Source: Thiorhodococcus drewsii AZ1
GTDB taxonomy: Bacteria > Pseudomonadota > Gammaproteobacteria > Chromatiales > Chromatiaceae
Reading direction: 5' to 3'
NCBI RefSeq assembly: GCF_000224065.1
Contig: NZ_AFWT01000014.1
Location: 1 to 64,000 of the forward strand
DNA: 64,000 nucleotides
The translations under genes and the position numbers were made by a program. Below are positions 1 through 12,060 of this stretch, in pieces. Within the stretch, counting starts at the first letter, position 1. Each line of letters begins with the position of its first letter. Below the pieces are notes generated by a model that was not told the origin of the DNA, did not search any database, and saw only the letters and a program-made list of their open reading frames with translations.

Positions 1-175
1 GAAACCGATAGCCCGCCTGCGTCTCCGACCAGCCGTTGCAGGCCCCCGGAATACTCGCCGTCGGATGCTCAGCCAAGCGCTCGATCAACTGAATCGCGCG
101 CCGGTTGCGGCGCGTGTCGCCCAGATCAATCGAGGCCAATTCTTCCGACGCCCAGCCCATCGTGTGCTCCAACAT
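1..175 (-). CDS. IS4-family (Tn5-like) transposase, N-terminal fragment cut by window edge
   Basis: Read on the minus strand from an ATG at 175 (or an in-frame ATG at 160), the frame stays open to the window edge for about 58 codons. It contains DLGDTRRNRR followed by ASIPGACNGWSETQAGYRF. This is the pattern of the N-terminal DNA-binding domain of Tn5-like IS4-family transposases, which recognises the element's terminal repeat. The DDE catalytic core would lie beyond position 1, so integrity cannot be judged. No strong Shine-Dalgarno precedes either ATG. The outer end of the element should fall between 176 and about 300, but it cannot be fixed without the opposite terminus. Confidence 0.8.
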   Translation of the reverse strand, partial: MLEHTMGWASEELASIDLGDTRRNRRAIQLIERLAEHPTASIPGACNGWSETQAGYRF

Positions 176-506
176 GTCTCAGAAAAAATAGTTCGCTATC
201 GTACACTCAGAGTTCTGTGTAATGGGATGGGTTTGAACCCTAGATATCGAAATCAAAACGTTATTCGCAGCGAAAGCGTATGAGTCCACACGCCTCCAGC
301 GCTGTTTGGTATGACGCTCACGAGATACGGGAACAAAATTTTCCATGACTCTCCTCAACTGAAAATTATCGCTTGAGCGGCATTAGATCATCGTTCCGGT
401 CACTTGGCATCGGCCTCGCTTCTAGAATCAGATCGGTTCGAGACGCCAGCGAGCGTCTCTCCCCGCCCCAGCGGTCTAACACGATGGACAAGATCCTAAA
501 ACCGAA
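176..506. other. non-coding gap holding the presumed IS end and the 3' flank of the SBBP gene
   Basis: No credible gene is seen. The left part presumably contains the terminal repeat of the IS4-like element. A perfect 7-bp inverted repeat, GAGACGC at 440-446 and GCGTCTC at 453-459 with a 6-nt loop, lies downstream of the minus-strand SBBP gene. It has no T-tract, so it is only a weak terminator candidate. Confidence 0.4.
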
Positions 507-3500
507 TCACAAGAGGCGCGCTAGCCGCGTCGAGATCGCATGAATTGCCTCATTACGCGAGACGGGATCTTCCGTGACACCGACCAACAACTCACGCCCG
601 ATTTGACGCAAATAGGCCTGATCGGAGGAAGAAAGCTCGGCGTAGCGAATATCGTGCTCAGCTTGATAATCGGCAAAGGCCAAGCTGACTTCAACGCGAT
701 TGGCAAACCTCGCCATATCGTCTTTTGCATCGGCGTTGACCCAGCCGCCCTCGATCATGGCGATGATCATCTCGTTACGCCCGATGCGCCCGGACTCAAG
801 TTCAGCCAGCCAATAACTTCGGCCAGCATCATCCGCCGCCCGATCGAACAGGTTTTCGTAAAGCGCGTCGATCAACCCACCATAACCAAGCGCCTCGGGA
901 TATTGAGCCTGCACCAAGGGCTGATCGAAAAAGCTCTTGGCGACCTCGGTCGGAGTCCAGCCCGAACCGGACGCCAAGGCATCGACCCAATATTGCAGCC
1001 CCTCCTCATCAGGGGCGTAACCAAGGGTCGCGATGTAGATCTCGGCAACGCGCCAGGTGTCGTCACGCAGTTGGCCGGCGACGAGCGCGCTGCCATGCAG
1101 GTCAACAACCGCAGAGTCCGGCGTGGATGCATCTGGAACGTGAACGAGGTTGGTCTGCGCCAAGCCATAGCCAGGATTAGGGGTGAGCCGAACGGTAGCG
1201 ATCACTCCATCGGAAATAGGGGCATTGTCGATGCTGTAAAACAGCAACCGCACCCACCCCGGCTCGATCAGGTTCACCGTCATCGACTTACCGCTTGCCT
1301 GAGCGGAAGCCCCGATCACGGCGTCGGCACCAGAGAAGGCCTGGGGGTCATAGGTGATGTCCGTAGTCAGCGTAGCAATTTCCTGACCTGCTGCGCTCAG
1401 GTTCAGATCCGTCTCGATAATCGAACCTCGGAGCCTGGCTGCGCTGAAAATCAAAGATGGATTGGTAGTCGACACGTTTGCGCGAATAAGGCTCCACCAA
1501 GGCGGCTTAGGAGCGGGGGGATTCTGACTATAACTATTGTTTATAATCTCGGTTAGATCCACTGCCCTCATTGTTGAACCGTAATCACTAACCATACAGG
1601 TCGGGGCACTAAGGTTCTTACCCGCAAATAGAACGGCACGCTCGAATTCCCATGATCGAACCAAGCCATTATAGTCGCAGTCGCCGAGCAGATCACTACG
1701 TCGCCGGTCGATTAAAATCCCGCCTCGCATCGTCCATATAGGAAGTTCAAGTCCGTTCGTATCAGCCGCCCAAGGATGATCGAGCTTCAACAGCAACTGT
1801 TTAGAACCGCCCCACTCACTTGGGGTGTGAGAGACCGCTGTCGCCGCAGTGAAGCCAGGATCGAAAAGGCCCGGCTGAATACTGAACGTCAGGGTCAACT
1901 TCATGCCATCCAGATCAAGCAGACTCCCGTTAGTCAAGGTTTCCTGACGAACATCGATTTCCAATATTCCGGGAGTATTCAAGGTAACCCCATCATCCTC
2001 CGTTGGAATCAACCCCCCCGTCAAACCATCAAAACCATCAAAACCAGACGGCTTTTGCCCCGACCAGACAAAAGACGCGAGCGCCAACTCGCTCAAATCA
2101 TAATACAGCCTAGTACTGTAGGCACTGATACCGTCAGGACTATTGTTTCTATTGAGAGTCAAAACGACATCGATTTGAGGCGCCGGAAAATCATTATCGA
2201 CCTCCGGCGTCGTTGTGACGAAATTGAACGCCAATGTTGGCACATAGGAGGTAAAGCCAACCCCTGTCAGCTTGGCGACGAATGTATCGACACTACCCCC
2301 ATGCGTTGGATAGAGCGTGCCAATCAAAGGAAAAGAGTCGGTTGAGCTCGACTTCGTATTACCCGCAACAATGATACCGCCCGTCACAGAAGCCGCGCCA
2401 ATATAGGTGATAACATCATCCTTAACGCCACCGAAATAAGAAGAATTCAACACACCCAGGCCATGGCGGTCGAGCTGCATCAAAAAGCCATCCGTACCCC
2501 CAGCGTGATATGTTTGATAGGCGTTCTCGACCGGGAAATTATTGGATGAAGTCTCACCTCCTACGTAGAGATAATAGTTTGAATCGAGCGCGAGCGCCAT
2601 TACCTTGTCGTCTTTTTCAGCGCCGATAAAGGTGGAAAAACGCATAAATTTAGCGGAGCGATCGATCTTTAGGACAAAACCGTCGCTACCTTTATCGGTG
2701 TCTTGCACGTTCAGTACGGAATCCAGTGCATTCTTGGTCGGAAAATCCTTGGAAGCCGTATAACCACCTAGAAAAATATTGCGATCAGCATCCAATGCCA
2801 TTCCTGTGAGGTTGTCATCGCTTTTACCACCGATATAAGTCGATGACACGAGCTCTAAAGATGCTCGTGAAATTCTCGCCAAAAAAACGTCAACTTTACC
2901 GCCGTAAGCCTGAATATTGTTAATAGCAGGCAGATCACTTGACGCAGTCTCTCCAGACAGATAGGCGACTCCATCCTCATTGATATCTATAAACTTTATA
3001 CTGTCATCCTTGGATCCGCCAAAATAAGTCGACCAGTAGAGCACATCTCCACCCAAGCTGAATTTAGCCAAAAACCCATCAATTCCACCCGCCAAGCGGG
3101 CATAAAGCGGATCTCGCAGCACCAAGTCACTCGAAGACGTCTGCCCCGCAATGTACAGATATATAGGAGTTCTCGCGCCAGTCGCTCCAGTATATTCGAG
3201 ATCGATTGCCTGACCCGCATCGGCTCCAGTACCGCCAAAATAGGTTGCGAATTCGATCGCTTGGCTTGCATCAAGCTTGACGATAAAAGCGGCCTGCGAC
3301 TTGCCCCCTGGCAAAACCGGATACATTGATCCAGAGGTGGTTGGAAAATCCACTGAATTCGTTTGACCAGTCAGATAGATCTCATCATTATAGATCACGA
3401 AGTCATTGATCTGATCGTCTTTGGCGCCACCGATGATCACCACGTAATCAACGTCCGATCCATCTGTGGCGATTTTGTATAGAAGCCCGTCTTTTTTCTG

Positions 3501-4418
3501 GATACTCTCATTCCCCCCAGGGAAATCGACGGATGCAACCGTTCCCGCCACAATGAGGCCGCCATCACTCGCAACAGCCGCGACGCGCGCATCCTCGTCC
3601 TTACTGCCTCCCATATAGCCTGAGTACAGGAGCGTGGGATCGATGACGAGAGGCTGGGAGACATCATAGGCCGCGACCTCGAACCCGAAGACCGCCCCAC
3701 CCTGCCCGGAGCCGGACGACTGGATCCTGAAACGTCCCGCGACCGGCCGACGCTCGCCGTCGATCTCCTGATAGATAACCGGCGCCTTCTGTCGCATCTG
3801 ACGACCATTGGGCAGAGTCATGATCATGGCGCCATCCTCGGCGAGCGCCAGTTTTTCGACACCTTTTAGCGCGACCTGGATACGTTCGGGTTTGGCACCG
3901 GGCGTGAGCACGAAGTCGTAGGCCAAATCGTGCCCATCCTGACGAAAGACCAGGTCCACGCCCGGATAGAGTCCCTGATAGAGGATCGAGTCATAGCTCG
4001 GCACGCCGCTGCGCCATTGGCTCGGATCCTGTCCGCGCAGATAGCTGAACCGGGTCTTGAGTGGTTGGCCCGGCAAGATCTCGGCGTCCGACTCGACGCC
4101 GAGCAGACGCATCGACACCACGGAGGATTGGGACTCGCCATCCGGCACCACGAAGGCCACGTGATCGGCGGCGAAGAAGACATTGGACCCAGGGGTCTGA
4201 ACGAGGAAGGCAAGATCCGACTCCCACTGCCCCCGGTTAGGTACAAACAGCAGTGGAAAGTCGGGCGACGACTTGGGACTGAGCCGAGTACCCGACGAGT
4301 CGGCCGACATGGCCACATCCGGCGCCATGGCCATAACCTGTCCCGACAACAGGATGAGCAGCGCCAGCGCCAGAAAGGCGCGCCAGCGCGCACGCTTGAT
4401 GGTGGTGATCCTAGACAT
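507..4418 (-). CDS. large secreted SBBP beta-propeller protein with C-terminal DUF4214
   Basis: This 1303-residue protein has an N-terminal signal peptide (basic start, then a hydrophobic run ending near GQVMAMA). A globular region follows, of the kind found N-terminal to SBBP proteins (VPNRGQW, YPGVDLVF, YDFVLTPG). Next come about ten SBBP-type propeller repeats of the form ..TYFGG..DD.. and ..AGxTxSxDFP. Two beta-rich, cohesin-like stretches surround an LLGDCDYNG dockerin-like segment, and the last 180 or so residues look like DUF4214 (IATLGYAPDEEGLQYW). The likely role is an exported surface or matrix protein; the ligand is unknown. I chose the ATG at 4418 because GGGAGG sits just upstream; in-frame upstream ATGs lack this. 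Base composition is uneven: the first 800 bases are GC-rich, and the propeller region is visibly more AT-rich. Confidence 0.82.
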   Translation of the reverse strand: MSRITTIKRARWRAFLALALLILLSGQVMAMAPDVAMSADSSGTRLSPKSSPDFPLLFVPNRGQWESDLAFLVQTPGSNVFFAADHVAFVVPDGESQSSVVSMRLLGVESDAEILPGQPLKTRFSYLRGQDPSQWRSGVPSYDSILYQGLYPGVDLVFRQDGHDLAYDFVLTPGAKPERIQVALKGVEKLALAEDGAMIMTLPNGRQMRQKAPVIYQEIDGERRPVAGRFRIQSSGSGQGGAVFGFEVAAYDVSQPLVIDPTLLYSGYMGGSKDEDARVAAVASDGGLIVAGTVASVDFPGGNESIQKKDGLLYKIATDGSDVDYVVIIGGAKDDQINDFVIYNDEIYLTGQTNSVDFPTTSGSMYPVLPGGKSQAAFIVKLDASQAIEFATYFGGTGADAGQAIDLEYTGATGARTPIYLYIAGQTSSSDLVLRDPLYARLAGGIDGFLAKFSLGGDVLYWSTYFGGSKDDSIKFIDINEDGVAYLSGETASSDLPAINNIQAYGGKVDVFLARISRASLELVSSTYIGGKSDDNLTGMALDADRNIFLGGYTASKDFPTKNALDSVLNVQDTDKGSDGFVLKIDRSAKFMRFSTFIGAEKDDKVMALALDSNYYLYVGGETSSNNFPVENAYQTYHAGGTDGFLMQLDRHGLGVLNSSYFGGVKDDVITYIGAASVTGGIIVAGNTKSSSTDSFPLIGTLYPTHGGSVDTFVAKLTGVGFTSYVPTLAFNFVTTTPEVDNDFPAPQIDVVLTLNRNNSPDGISAYSTRLYYDLSELALASFVWSGQKPSGFDGFDGLTGGLIPTEDDGVTLNTPGILEIDVRQETLTNGSLLDLDGMKLTLTFSIQPGLFDPGFTAATAVSHTPSEWGGSKQLLLKLDHPWAADTNGLELPIWTMRGGILIDRRRSDLLGDCDYNGLVRSWEFERAVLFAGKNLSAPTCMVSDYGSTMRAVDLTEIINNSYSQNPPAPKPPWWSLIRANVSTTNPSLIFSAARLRGSIIETDLNLSAAGQEIATLTTDITYDPQAFSGADAVIGASAQASGKSMTVNLIEPGWVRLLFYSIDNAPISDGVIATVRLTPNPGYGLAQTNLVHVPDASTPDSAVVDLHGSALVAGQLRDDTWRVAEIYIATLGYAPDEEGLQYWVDALASGSGWTPTEVAKSFFDQPLVQAQYPEALGYGGLIDALYENLFDRAADDAGRSYWLAELESGRIGRNEMIIAMIEGGWVNADAKDDMARFANRVEVSLAFADYQAEHDIRYAELSSSDQAYLRQIGRELLVGVTEDPVSRNEAIHAISTRLARLL

Positions 4419-4556
4419 GAATGCCTCCCTCATTGAAAACGGTGCTAACACAGCGGAAGTCAGCCGCTTCATACGTGACTGTATCATTGAGCGTTTGACT
4501 GCTTTGAGTGATTAAGCAAGAAACAGGCCGCTTTTCGACAACACGCAAACCGCTGC

Positions 4557-5311
4557 TCAGCGATTAAGCAACGACCGATACCACACCGCATAGGGCTGAG
4601 CCAGCCACCATTTCAGAGGCACGCGACCATGATGACGACGCACGACATTGATGGCCTCTCGATAATGCAATCGCCGCTGGCGCCGGGTCTTGGTTTGATC
4701 GTGCTCGCGATTGACGGCGACGAAGGCATCGACGAATTCCAGGTGACCACAGGATTTATGCAACCGCCACCATAGATCGTAATCCATGGCCATATGCAGG
4801 CTGACATCCAGGCCGCCGACCGACTCCCAGGCCGAGCGGCGGATCAGGGTAGCCGGTTGGGAGACGAGACAGAGGTTGGCGAAGAGCCATTCCCGGAACC
4901 GCGCGACCAGGGCCGGACGGCGGGTGCCGGTCGCCTCGTCGAGATCCCAGGCCCGACCATAGACGGCTACAGCCTCTGGGGCCGATTCCAAAGCGGCCGC
5001 CAGGGTCTTCAAAGCGCCCGACAAAAGCAGATCGTCACTGTTGAGCCAACAGACAAAGGGCGCGCAGCCGGCTGAGACCCCCTCGTTGATGGCCGCCGAC
5101 TGACCGGCATCGGGATGGCTGCGCCAGCCAGCGAGCCGATCCGACCAACGCTCGATGATAGCGAGCGATTCGTCCGTCGAGCCACCATCCAACACATAGA
5201 CCTCGACAGGCACGTCCTGGACGAAGATGGACTCCAGCGCCTGGTCGAGATAGCGCCCCTGGTTGAACGAGGGAACGGCTATCGTCACCAAGGGCGCATC
5301 GGATCGGGCCG

Positions 5312-5315
<4 letters not shown>
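4557..5315 (-). CDS. family 2 glycosyltransferase
   Basis: This 252-residue GT-A fold enzyme starts with VTIAVPSFNQGRYLDQAL, the usual nucleotide-sugar-binding first strand. LDGGSTDES follows, then the metal-binding acidic motif in CWLNSDD. It probably transfers a sugar from a nucleotide donor during O-antigen or exopolysaccharide assembly at the cytoplasmic face of the membrane. Donor and acceptor cannot be read from the sequence. Its ATG overlaps the stop codon of the gmd remnant upstream (ATGA), so it was translationally coupled to an intact gmd before that gene was deleted. It is the last gene of the minus-strand sugar operon. Confidence 0.85.
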
Positions 5316-5592
<277 letters not shown>

Positions 5593-5603
5593 CTAGCGAT
5601 CTA

Positions 5604-6593
5604 TTAATCGAGATGAGTCAGTTGCTCGAGTTCGCCCCGAGTCATTTCTTGAATGAGATCCTGAAAGGAGGTTTGAGGCGCCCAACCGAGTTGAGTCCGC
5701 GCCTTCGAGGCATCTCCGACCAAATGAAGCGGTTCGGCGGGCCGCATAAAACGCTGATCGAAGCGCACGTAATCACCCCAGTTCAATTCGACCGCCGCGA
5801 AGGCGACCTCAATGACATCTTGGACACGATGCAGGATTCCGGTCGCAAAGACGTAGTCGTCGGGTGACTCATGACGGAGCGCCATCCACATGCCACGCAC
5901 ATAGTCGCGAGCATGCCCCCAGTCGCGCTGTGCGCTGGTATCTCCAAGCATCAGTTCCTGCTGCACCCCCGCCTTGATGGCGGCCGCTGCGTGACAGATC
6001 TTGCGGGTAACAAAGTTCTCGCCACGCCGAGGAGATTCATGGTTATAGAGTATGCCGTTGACCGCGAAAAGGCCGTGACTCTCCCGATAGACACGCACCA
6101 TCTGGGTCGCAAACGCCTTGGCGCAGCCGTATGGATTGACCGGCGCGATCGGCGTCTCTTCGCTCTGCGGGCTTTGGGCCGGACGACCGAAGATCTCGCT
6201 GGAGGTGGCATGGAAAAATCTGGGCGGCTCGGGGAGATCGCGCAGGATCTCCAAGAGACGCAGGGTGCCCATGGCGGTGAATTCGCAGGTAGTCTCGGGG
6301 ATTTCAAAGCTCAATCCGACATGGCTTTGGCCCGCCAGATGGTAGAGTTCGTCCGGGCGAACCTGATTGAGCACGCGACGCAAGGTCGTCGGATCATCGA
6401 GATCCGCGTAATGCAAAAACAGGGTCTGCTTATAGATCGACTCATCGGCATAGAGGTGCGCCAACCGACTCCGTTCCAATGTACTGGTTCGGCGCACGGA
6501 GCCATGGACCTCGTAGCCTTGCTCCAAGAGCAATTCGGTTAGATAGGAGCCATCTTGTCCGGTGATGCCGGTAATAAATGCCTTTCGTGTCAC
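5604..6593 (-). CDS. gmd: GDP-mannose 4,6-dehydratase
   Basis: This 329-residue extended short-chain dehydrogenase converts GDP-mannose to GDP-4-keto-6-deoxymannose, the precursor of GDP-fucose, GDP-rhamnose and perosamine. Visible features are the NAD(P)-binding GxxGxxG ([12 protein letters not shown]), the SSEIFG strand with the catalytic hydroxyl residue, the YGCAK catalytic Tyr-Lys pair, and NGILYNHESPRRGENFVTRK, the signature loop of Gmd proteins. It is shorter than the 345-372 residues of classical Gmd but lacks no catalytic element. The adjoining deleted gmd copy means this gene is the only intact dehydratase in the operon. No reductase or epimerase that would complete a 6-deoxyhexose pathway is present in the window. 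Confidence 0.88.
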   Translation of the reverse strand: MTRKAFITGITGQDGSYLTELLLEQGYEVHGSVRRTSTLERSRLAHLYADESIYKQTLFLHYADLDDPTTLRRVLNQVRPDELYHLAGQSHVGLSFEIPETTCEFTAMGTLRLLEILRDLPEPPRFFHATSSEIFGRPAQSPQSEETPIAPVNPYGCAKAFATQMVRVYRESHGLFAVNGILYNHESPRRGENFVTRKICHAAAAIKAGVQQELMLGDTSAQRDWGHARDYVRGMWMALRHESPDDYVFATGILHRVQDVIEVAFAAVELNWGDYVRFDQRFMRPAEPLHLVGDASKARTQLGWAPQTSFQDLIQEMTRGELEQLTHLD

Positions 6594-6695
6594 GTGTCGA
6601 TATCCATGATGTCAGCGGCCAAACGGCGATAAAAGAGCCGTCATTCGACCTGTTCGCACCCAAATCCTCTCGATCGAAAATATCCCATCAGGACG

Positions 6696-7979
6696 CTAGC
6701 GGCCTGACGCATCGTCTAAACTTAGCGCTTCGCGGAAGACCTTCCAGTAGGCATCCGCCATGCGGCGCGTATCGGCATAGGCCCTCGCCCGCACATAACC
6801 GGCCTCGACCAGACTGGCGCGCCGCTCATGATCTGACGTCAGCACCAAGATCGAACGCGCGATCGCCGACGGCTCGGTCGGATCGAAAAGCAGCGCCGCA
6901 TCGCCGACGACCTCTGGCAGCGCGGTCCGGTCGCTACAGGCGACAGGAACACCTAACGACATCGCCTCAATGACAGGCAAACCGAACCCTTCATAGAGCG
7001 AGGGAAAAATAAGACCCGTTGCCCGAGACATGAGTTCGGCGAGCGCTTCGTCGGACACATAGCCGGGAAAGCATACCCGATCAGCCACGCCGAAACCCAC
7101 GACCGACTCCTGGATCGCGTCGAGTCGTGCCCCCGGAGCACCCGTGCAAACCAACTTCAAATCGTTCGGCAACCCCATCTCTCGGGCCATGGCAAACGCC
7201 TCGAACAGCCGGACGTGGTTCTTGTGCGGCCAAAAATTGGCCGGATAGAGCAGATAGCCCTCGGCCTCCAATCCAAACCTATCAAATACCCCAGCCCGGG
7301 AACATGGCTCCACGACCAAACGTCGAGCCAAACGCAACGGAATGGTCAGGACACGAACAGGATCCAGATCGGCTGCGGCGATTGTGGAGGCACGCGCATA
7401 CTCCGAGATGGCAACCAACAGCGTCGCGCGCCGACAAGCGTCCCTGAAAGTCGCCTCCCGATTAGCGACGTCCTCGGCTGCGAAAAACTCAGGATAGGCC
7501 CTGTACTGAAGGTCATAGAGGACGGAGACGACCGGCACGCCAGGCTCCCAATAGGTCGGAGCCGTGAAAGGGCAAAAGAGAAGCTCCGCGCCCAGATCGC
7601 CCAGCAGCCCACCCGTGCCGGCACGCTTCAGCAACCTGTTTAGGCCATAACCCAATCGGCTCAACAGCGATCTTGGCCAAGCAGGCAGTCGCGGCAGAAG
7701 ACGCCCCGCCAGGGCAAGCAGGCGTGGACGCAACCCATTGCCAACCAAATCCCCGACCACCAAGCGACGCTCGACATTGGATCGATCCAGTTCCGCCAAA
7801 CCATCGTGCGATGCCGCCTGAGTCAAGAGCACAAACCGCGTCGAAGGCGCCAATTCAGACAACCGCCTGACCAGTTCGAGCACAAAGATTCGAGCCCCGC
7901 CATTTTCCCCTCCTGGGAGAACAGGCGTCAGGTCGACTGCAATCGTCCTAGGGGACCAACGCGGTTTATCGTGGGACAT
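6696..7979 (-). CDS. family 1 (GT-B) glycosyltransferase
   Basis: This 427-residue GT-B enzyme has an N-terminal acceptor domain (AVDLTPVLPGGENGGARIF) and a C-terminal donor domain. The donor domain contains PANFWPHKNHVRLFEAF and the E-x7-E motif in YEGFGLPVIEAMSLGVPV. It probably adds a mannosyl or 6-deoxyhexosyl residue to a surface glycan, given that gmd follows 102 nt downstream. The ATG at 7979 was preferred to a TTG nine codons upstream. Neither start has a strong Shine-Dalgarno. The gene is transcribed divergently from the secreted protein at 8112. Confidence 0.83.
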   Translation of the reverse strand: MSHDKPRWSPRTIAVDLTPVLPGGENGGARIFVLELVRRLSELAPSTRFVLLTQAASHDGLAELDRSNVERRLVVGDLVGNGLRPRLLALAGRLLPRLPAWPRSLLSRLGYGLNRLLKRAGTGGLLGDLGAELLFCPFTAPTYWEPGVPVVSVLYDLQYRAYPEFFAAEDVANREATFRDACRRATLLVAISEYARASTIAAADLDPVRVLTIPLRLARRLVVEPCSRAGVFDRFGLEAEGYLLYPANFWPHKNHVRLFEAFAMAREMGLPNDLKLVCTGAPGARLDAIQESVVGFGVADRVCFPGYVSDEALAELMSRATGLIFPSLYEGFGLPVIEAMSLGVPVACSDRTALPEVVGDAALLFDPTEPSAIARSILVLTSDHERRASLVEAGYVRARAYADTRRMADAYWKVFREALSLDDASGR

Positions 7980-8111
7980 GAAGACTCTGGGACAGCAAAG
8001 GCGCAAATCGGGGCGGAGAGATGGGGCGCTATTCTATACTCGATCGGGATCCCTAGCCCGGATGCCGCGTGCTGCACAGGCATACAGCGAATTTCTCACG
8101 AGGAACCCGAG

Positions 8112-9719
8112 ATGCGAGCGATCACAGCGACAATCCTCTCGACATTGATCACGGCACAGTCCCACGGCGCCGTGCAGCCGCCCTGCGCCGACACCTGTCT
8201 GGCCGGAACCCAAGGCACTGAAGCCAATTGCCAAATCTGGGATGGAATCGCGGGCGATTGGGATGCCTCGCTCACGACATCGAGCGACAGCCTACTTGGA
8301 CGCGCCCGCAACTATACGAGCTGGCTGCATACCTGGATGATGCCCGCCGGCGGCATTACCAGCACCCAGTTCACCGACGCATCGCTCAACCAGGTGCTGG
8401 CCTACGGTGGTCGACGCGACTCCGCGATCTGGACCGGGGCCTATCTGGCTGCGGAGTCGCTGCATTTCATGGACACGGGGGCGCCGGATGCCGCGCGCTG
8501 GATGCGGCAGACCGTCGAGACGCTGCACCGCTGGTGGCACATCTCAGGCGATCGCGGCTATCTCGCCCGATACGCCGCACCGGCCGACAGCTCCGAGCAA
8601 ATCCTGGCCTTGCTGCCCGCAGACGACCCGGAGGTGCATCGGGATGTCGCCTTCGAGGGCTCGACCTGGCACTGGCGGGGCAACATCAGTCGCGACCAGT
8701 ATCAGGGGGTCTTGCTCGGCTACTCGCTGGCCTACTCGGCGACCAAGAGTCCCGCCTTGCGCGAAACGATCCGCAGCGATGTCGTGCGCTTCGTCGAGCA
8801 GCTGATGCAGAGCGAGAGCCAGCCCGTATCGCTCCGAATCAACGGCTCGACTCTCTCCACCACCGCACACATTCCCTACGCCGTCTTCAGCCATGCCGAC
8901 GCGCCCGATGGCGTACCGACACTGACGCTGCAGACCAGCCCCTTCGATGCGGCCGGCGAGGGCATCCTCTTCTTCACCGCAGACGCGGCGGATCTGATCC
9001 GGCAGGTGCCTGGATTTTCATTCTTCCCCAGCACGCCGCAACCGACCCAGGCGATCCAGCTCGGCGCCATCTTCCGAATCGCGCTCCAGGTGACCGAGGG
9101 CGTCCCGGATTACGCTCAACGGCGCCAGGCGATCGCCGAGCACTATCAGCGGCATGTCGGCGAATGGCTGAACATCGCCGAGAAATGGCGTAACACCAAC
9201 CGCTGCGACAGCGGCTACTTCGGGCTCAACATCGGGTTCATGCCGCTCTATAGCTGGATCCGGCTGGAGACCGATCCGACGATCAAGGCCCGCCTGCAGC
9301 GCAAGGTGCTGCGCGACGCCATGTGGGCCGAGGTCGCCGACCACAAGAACGTCTTCTTCGCCTTCATCTATGCCTCACAGGCGCCCGCCGAGGATGCGGT
9401 TCAGTCCGTCATCACGACCAACGCCGCCCAATTGGCACGCTTTCCGATCGCGCCCAATCTGGCCACTAGTCGCGATCTGCGCGGCATCTATCCGGAGAGC
9501 GAGGAATGCCCGGGCACCTCGGCCGTCGCCGTCAATGTCGACGAACGGGTTCCGGCGACCTTCGTCTGGGAGCGCCACCCTTGGAAGCTCTACGATCCGG
9601 GAACGCCGAATCTGGCCTACGCGGGTGTCGACTACCTGCTCGCCTACTGGATGGGACGCCAGTACGGCTTCATCGAGGACGACGCGCCCGGAACCTGTCT
9701 GCGATGGGCACCGAAATAA
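8112..9719 (+). CDS. secreted protein of unknown function, possibly alpha/alpha-barrel
   Basis: This 535-residue product begins with a signal peptide (MRAITATILSTLITAQSHGA). The mature part has paired cysteines (PPCADTCLAG), many Trp/Tyr/His clusters (STWHWRGNISRDQYQG, YNSWLHTW-like stretches) and a helical spacing that recalls (alpha/alpha)6-toroid glycan-active enzymes. I see no diagnostic catalytic motif, so no activity is assigned. The ATG at 8112 follows GAGGAAC about 7 nt upstream. It is divergent from the glycosyltransferase operon with a 132-nt gap, so a role with extracellular polysaccharide is possible but only by proximity. Confidence 0.7.
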   Translation: MRAITATILSTLITAQSHGAVQPPCADTCLAGTQGTEANCQIWDGIAGDWDASLTTSSDSLLGRARNYTSWLHTWMMPAGGITSTQFTDASLNQVLAYGGRRDSAIWTGAYLAAESLHFMDTGAPDAARWMRQTVETLHRWWHISGDRGYLARYAAPADSSEQILALLPADDPEVHRDVAFEGSTWHWRGNISRDQYQGVLLGYSLAYSATKSPALRETIRSDVVRFVEQLMQSESQPVSLRINGSTLSTTAHIPYAVFSHADAPDGVPTLTLQTSPFDAAGEGILFFTADAADLIRQVPGFSFFPSTPQPTQAIQLGAIFRIALQVTEGVPDYAQRRQAIAEHYQRHVGEWLNIAEKWRNTNRCDSGYFGLNIGFMPLYSWIRLETDPTIKARLQRKVLRDAMWAEVADHKNVFFAFIYASQAPAEDAVQSVITTNAAQLARFPIAPNLATSRDLRGIYPESEECPGTSAVAVNVDERVPATFVWERHPWKLYDPGTPNLAYAGVDYLLAYWMGRQYGFIEDDAPGTCLRWAPK

Positions 9720-9740
9720 GCGCGCCCCCATCAGGCGGTT

Positions 9741-11849
<2,109 letters not shown>

Positions 11850-11942
11850 CGTTGTTCGGGTCCTTCGGGCCATCGTGGATCGACCATTGTAGCTGCGGAC
11901 GACGGCTAGACCCGAACAGCACAATCACTGGACAATAGCCTA

Positions 11943-11966
11943 TAGGGTACGCGGGGGCGTACCCTA
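11943..11966. repeat. REP-like palindrome
   Basis: TAGGGTACGC at 11943-11952 and its exact reverse complement GCGTACCCTA at 11957-11966 surround a GGGG loop. It lies between the divergent ygiQ and motA genes and has no T-run. It resembles dispersed REP-type hairpins rather than a terminator. Confidence 0.6.
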
Positions 11967-12060
11967 CCTACGCTAGATGTTCCCGGTCGCGACCTGGGTC
12001 TATCGGCATCAGCGGGGTCGAGCCCTGCATGATTGAATCACTGACGTAGAGGACAATAAC

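Noticed and set aside
440-459. Rho-independent terminator for the SBBP gene
   Set aside because: The 7-bp stem is perfect, but no T-tract follows on either strand.
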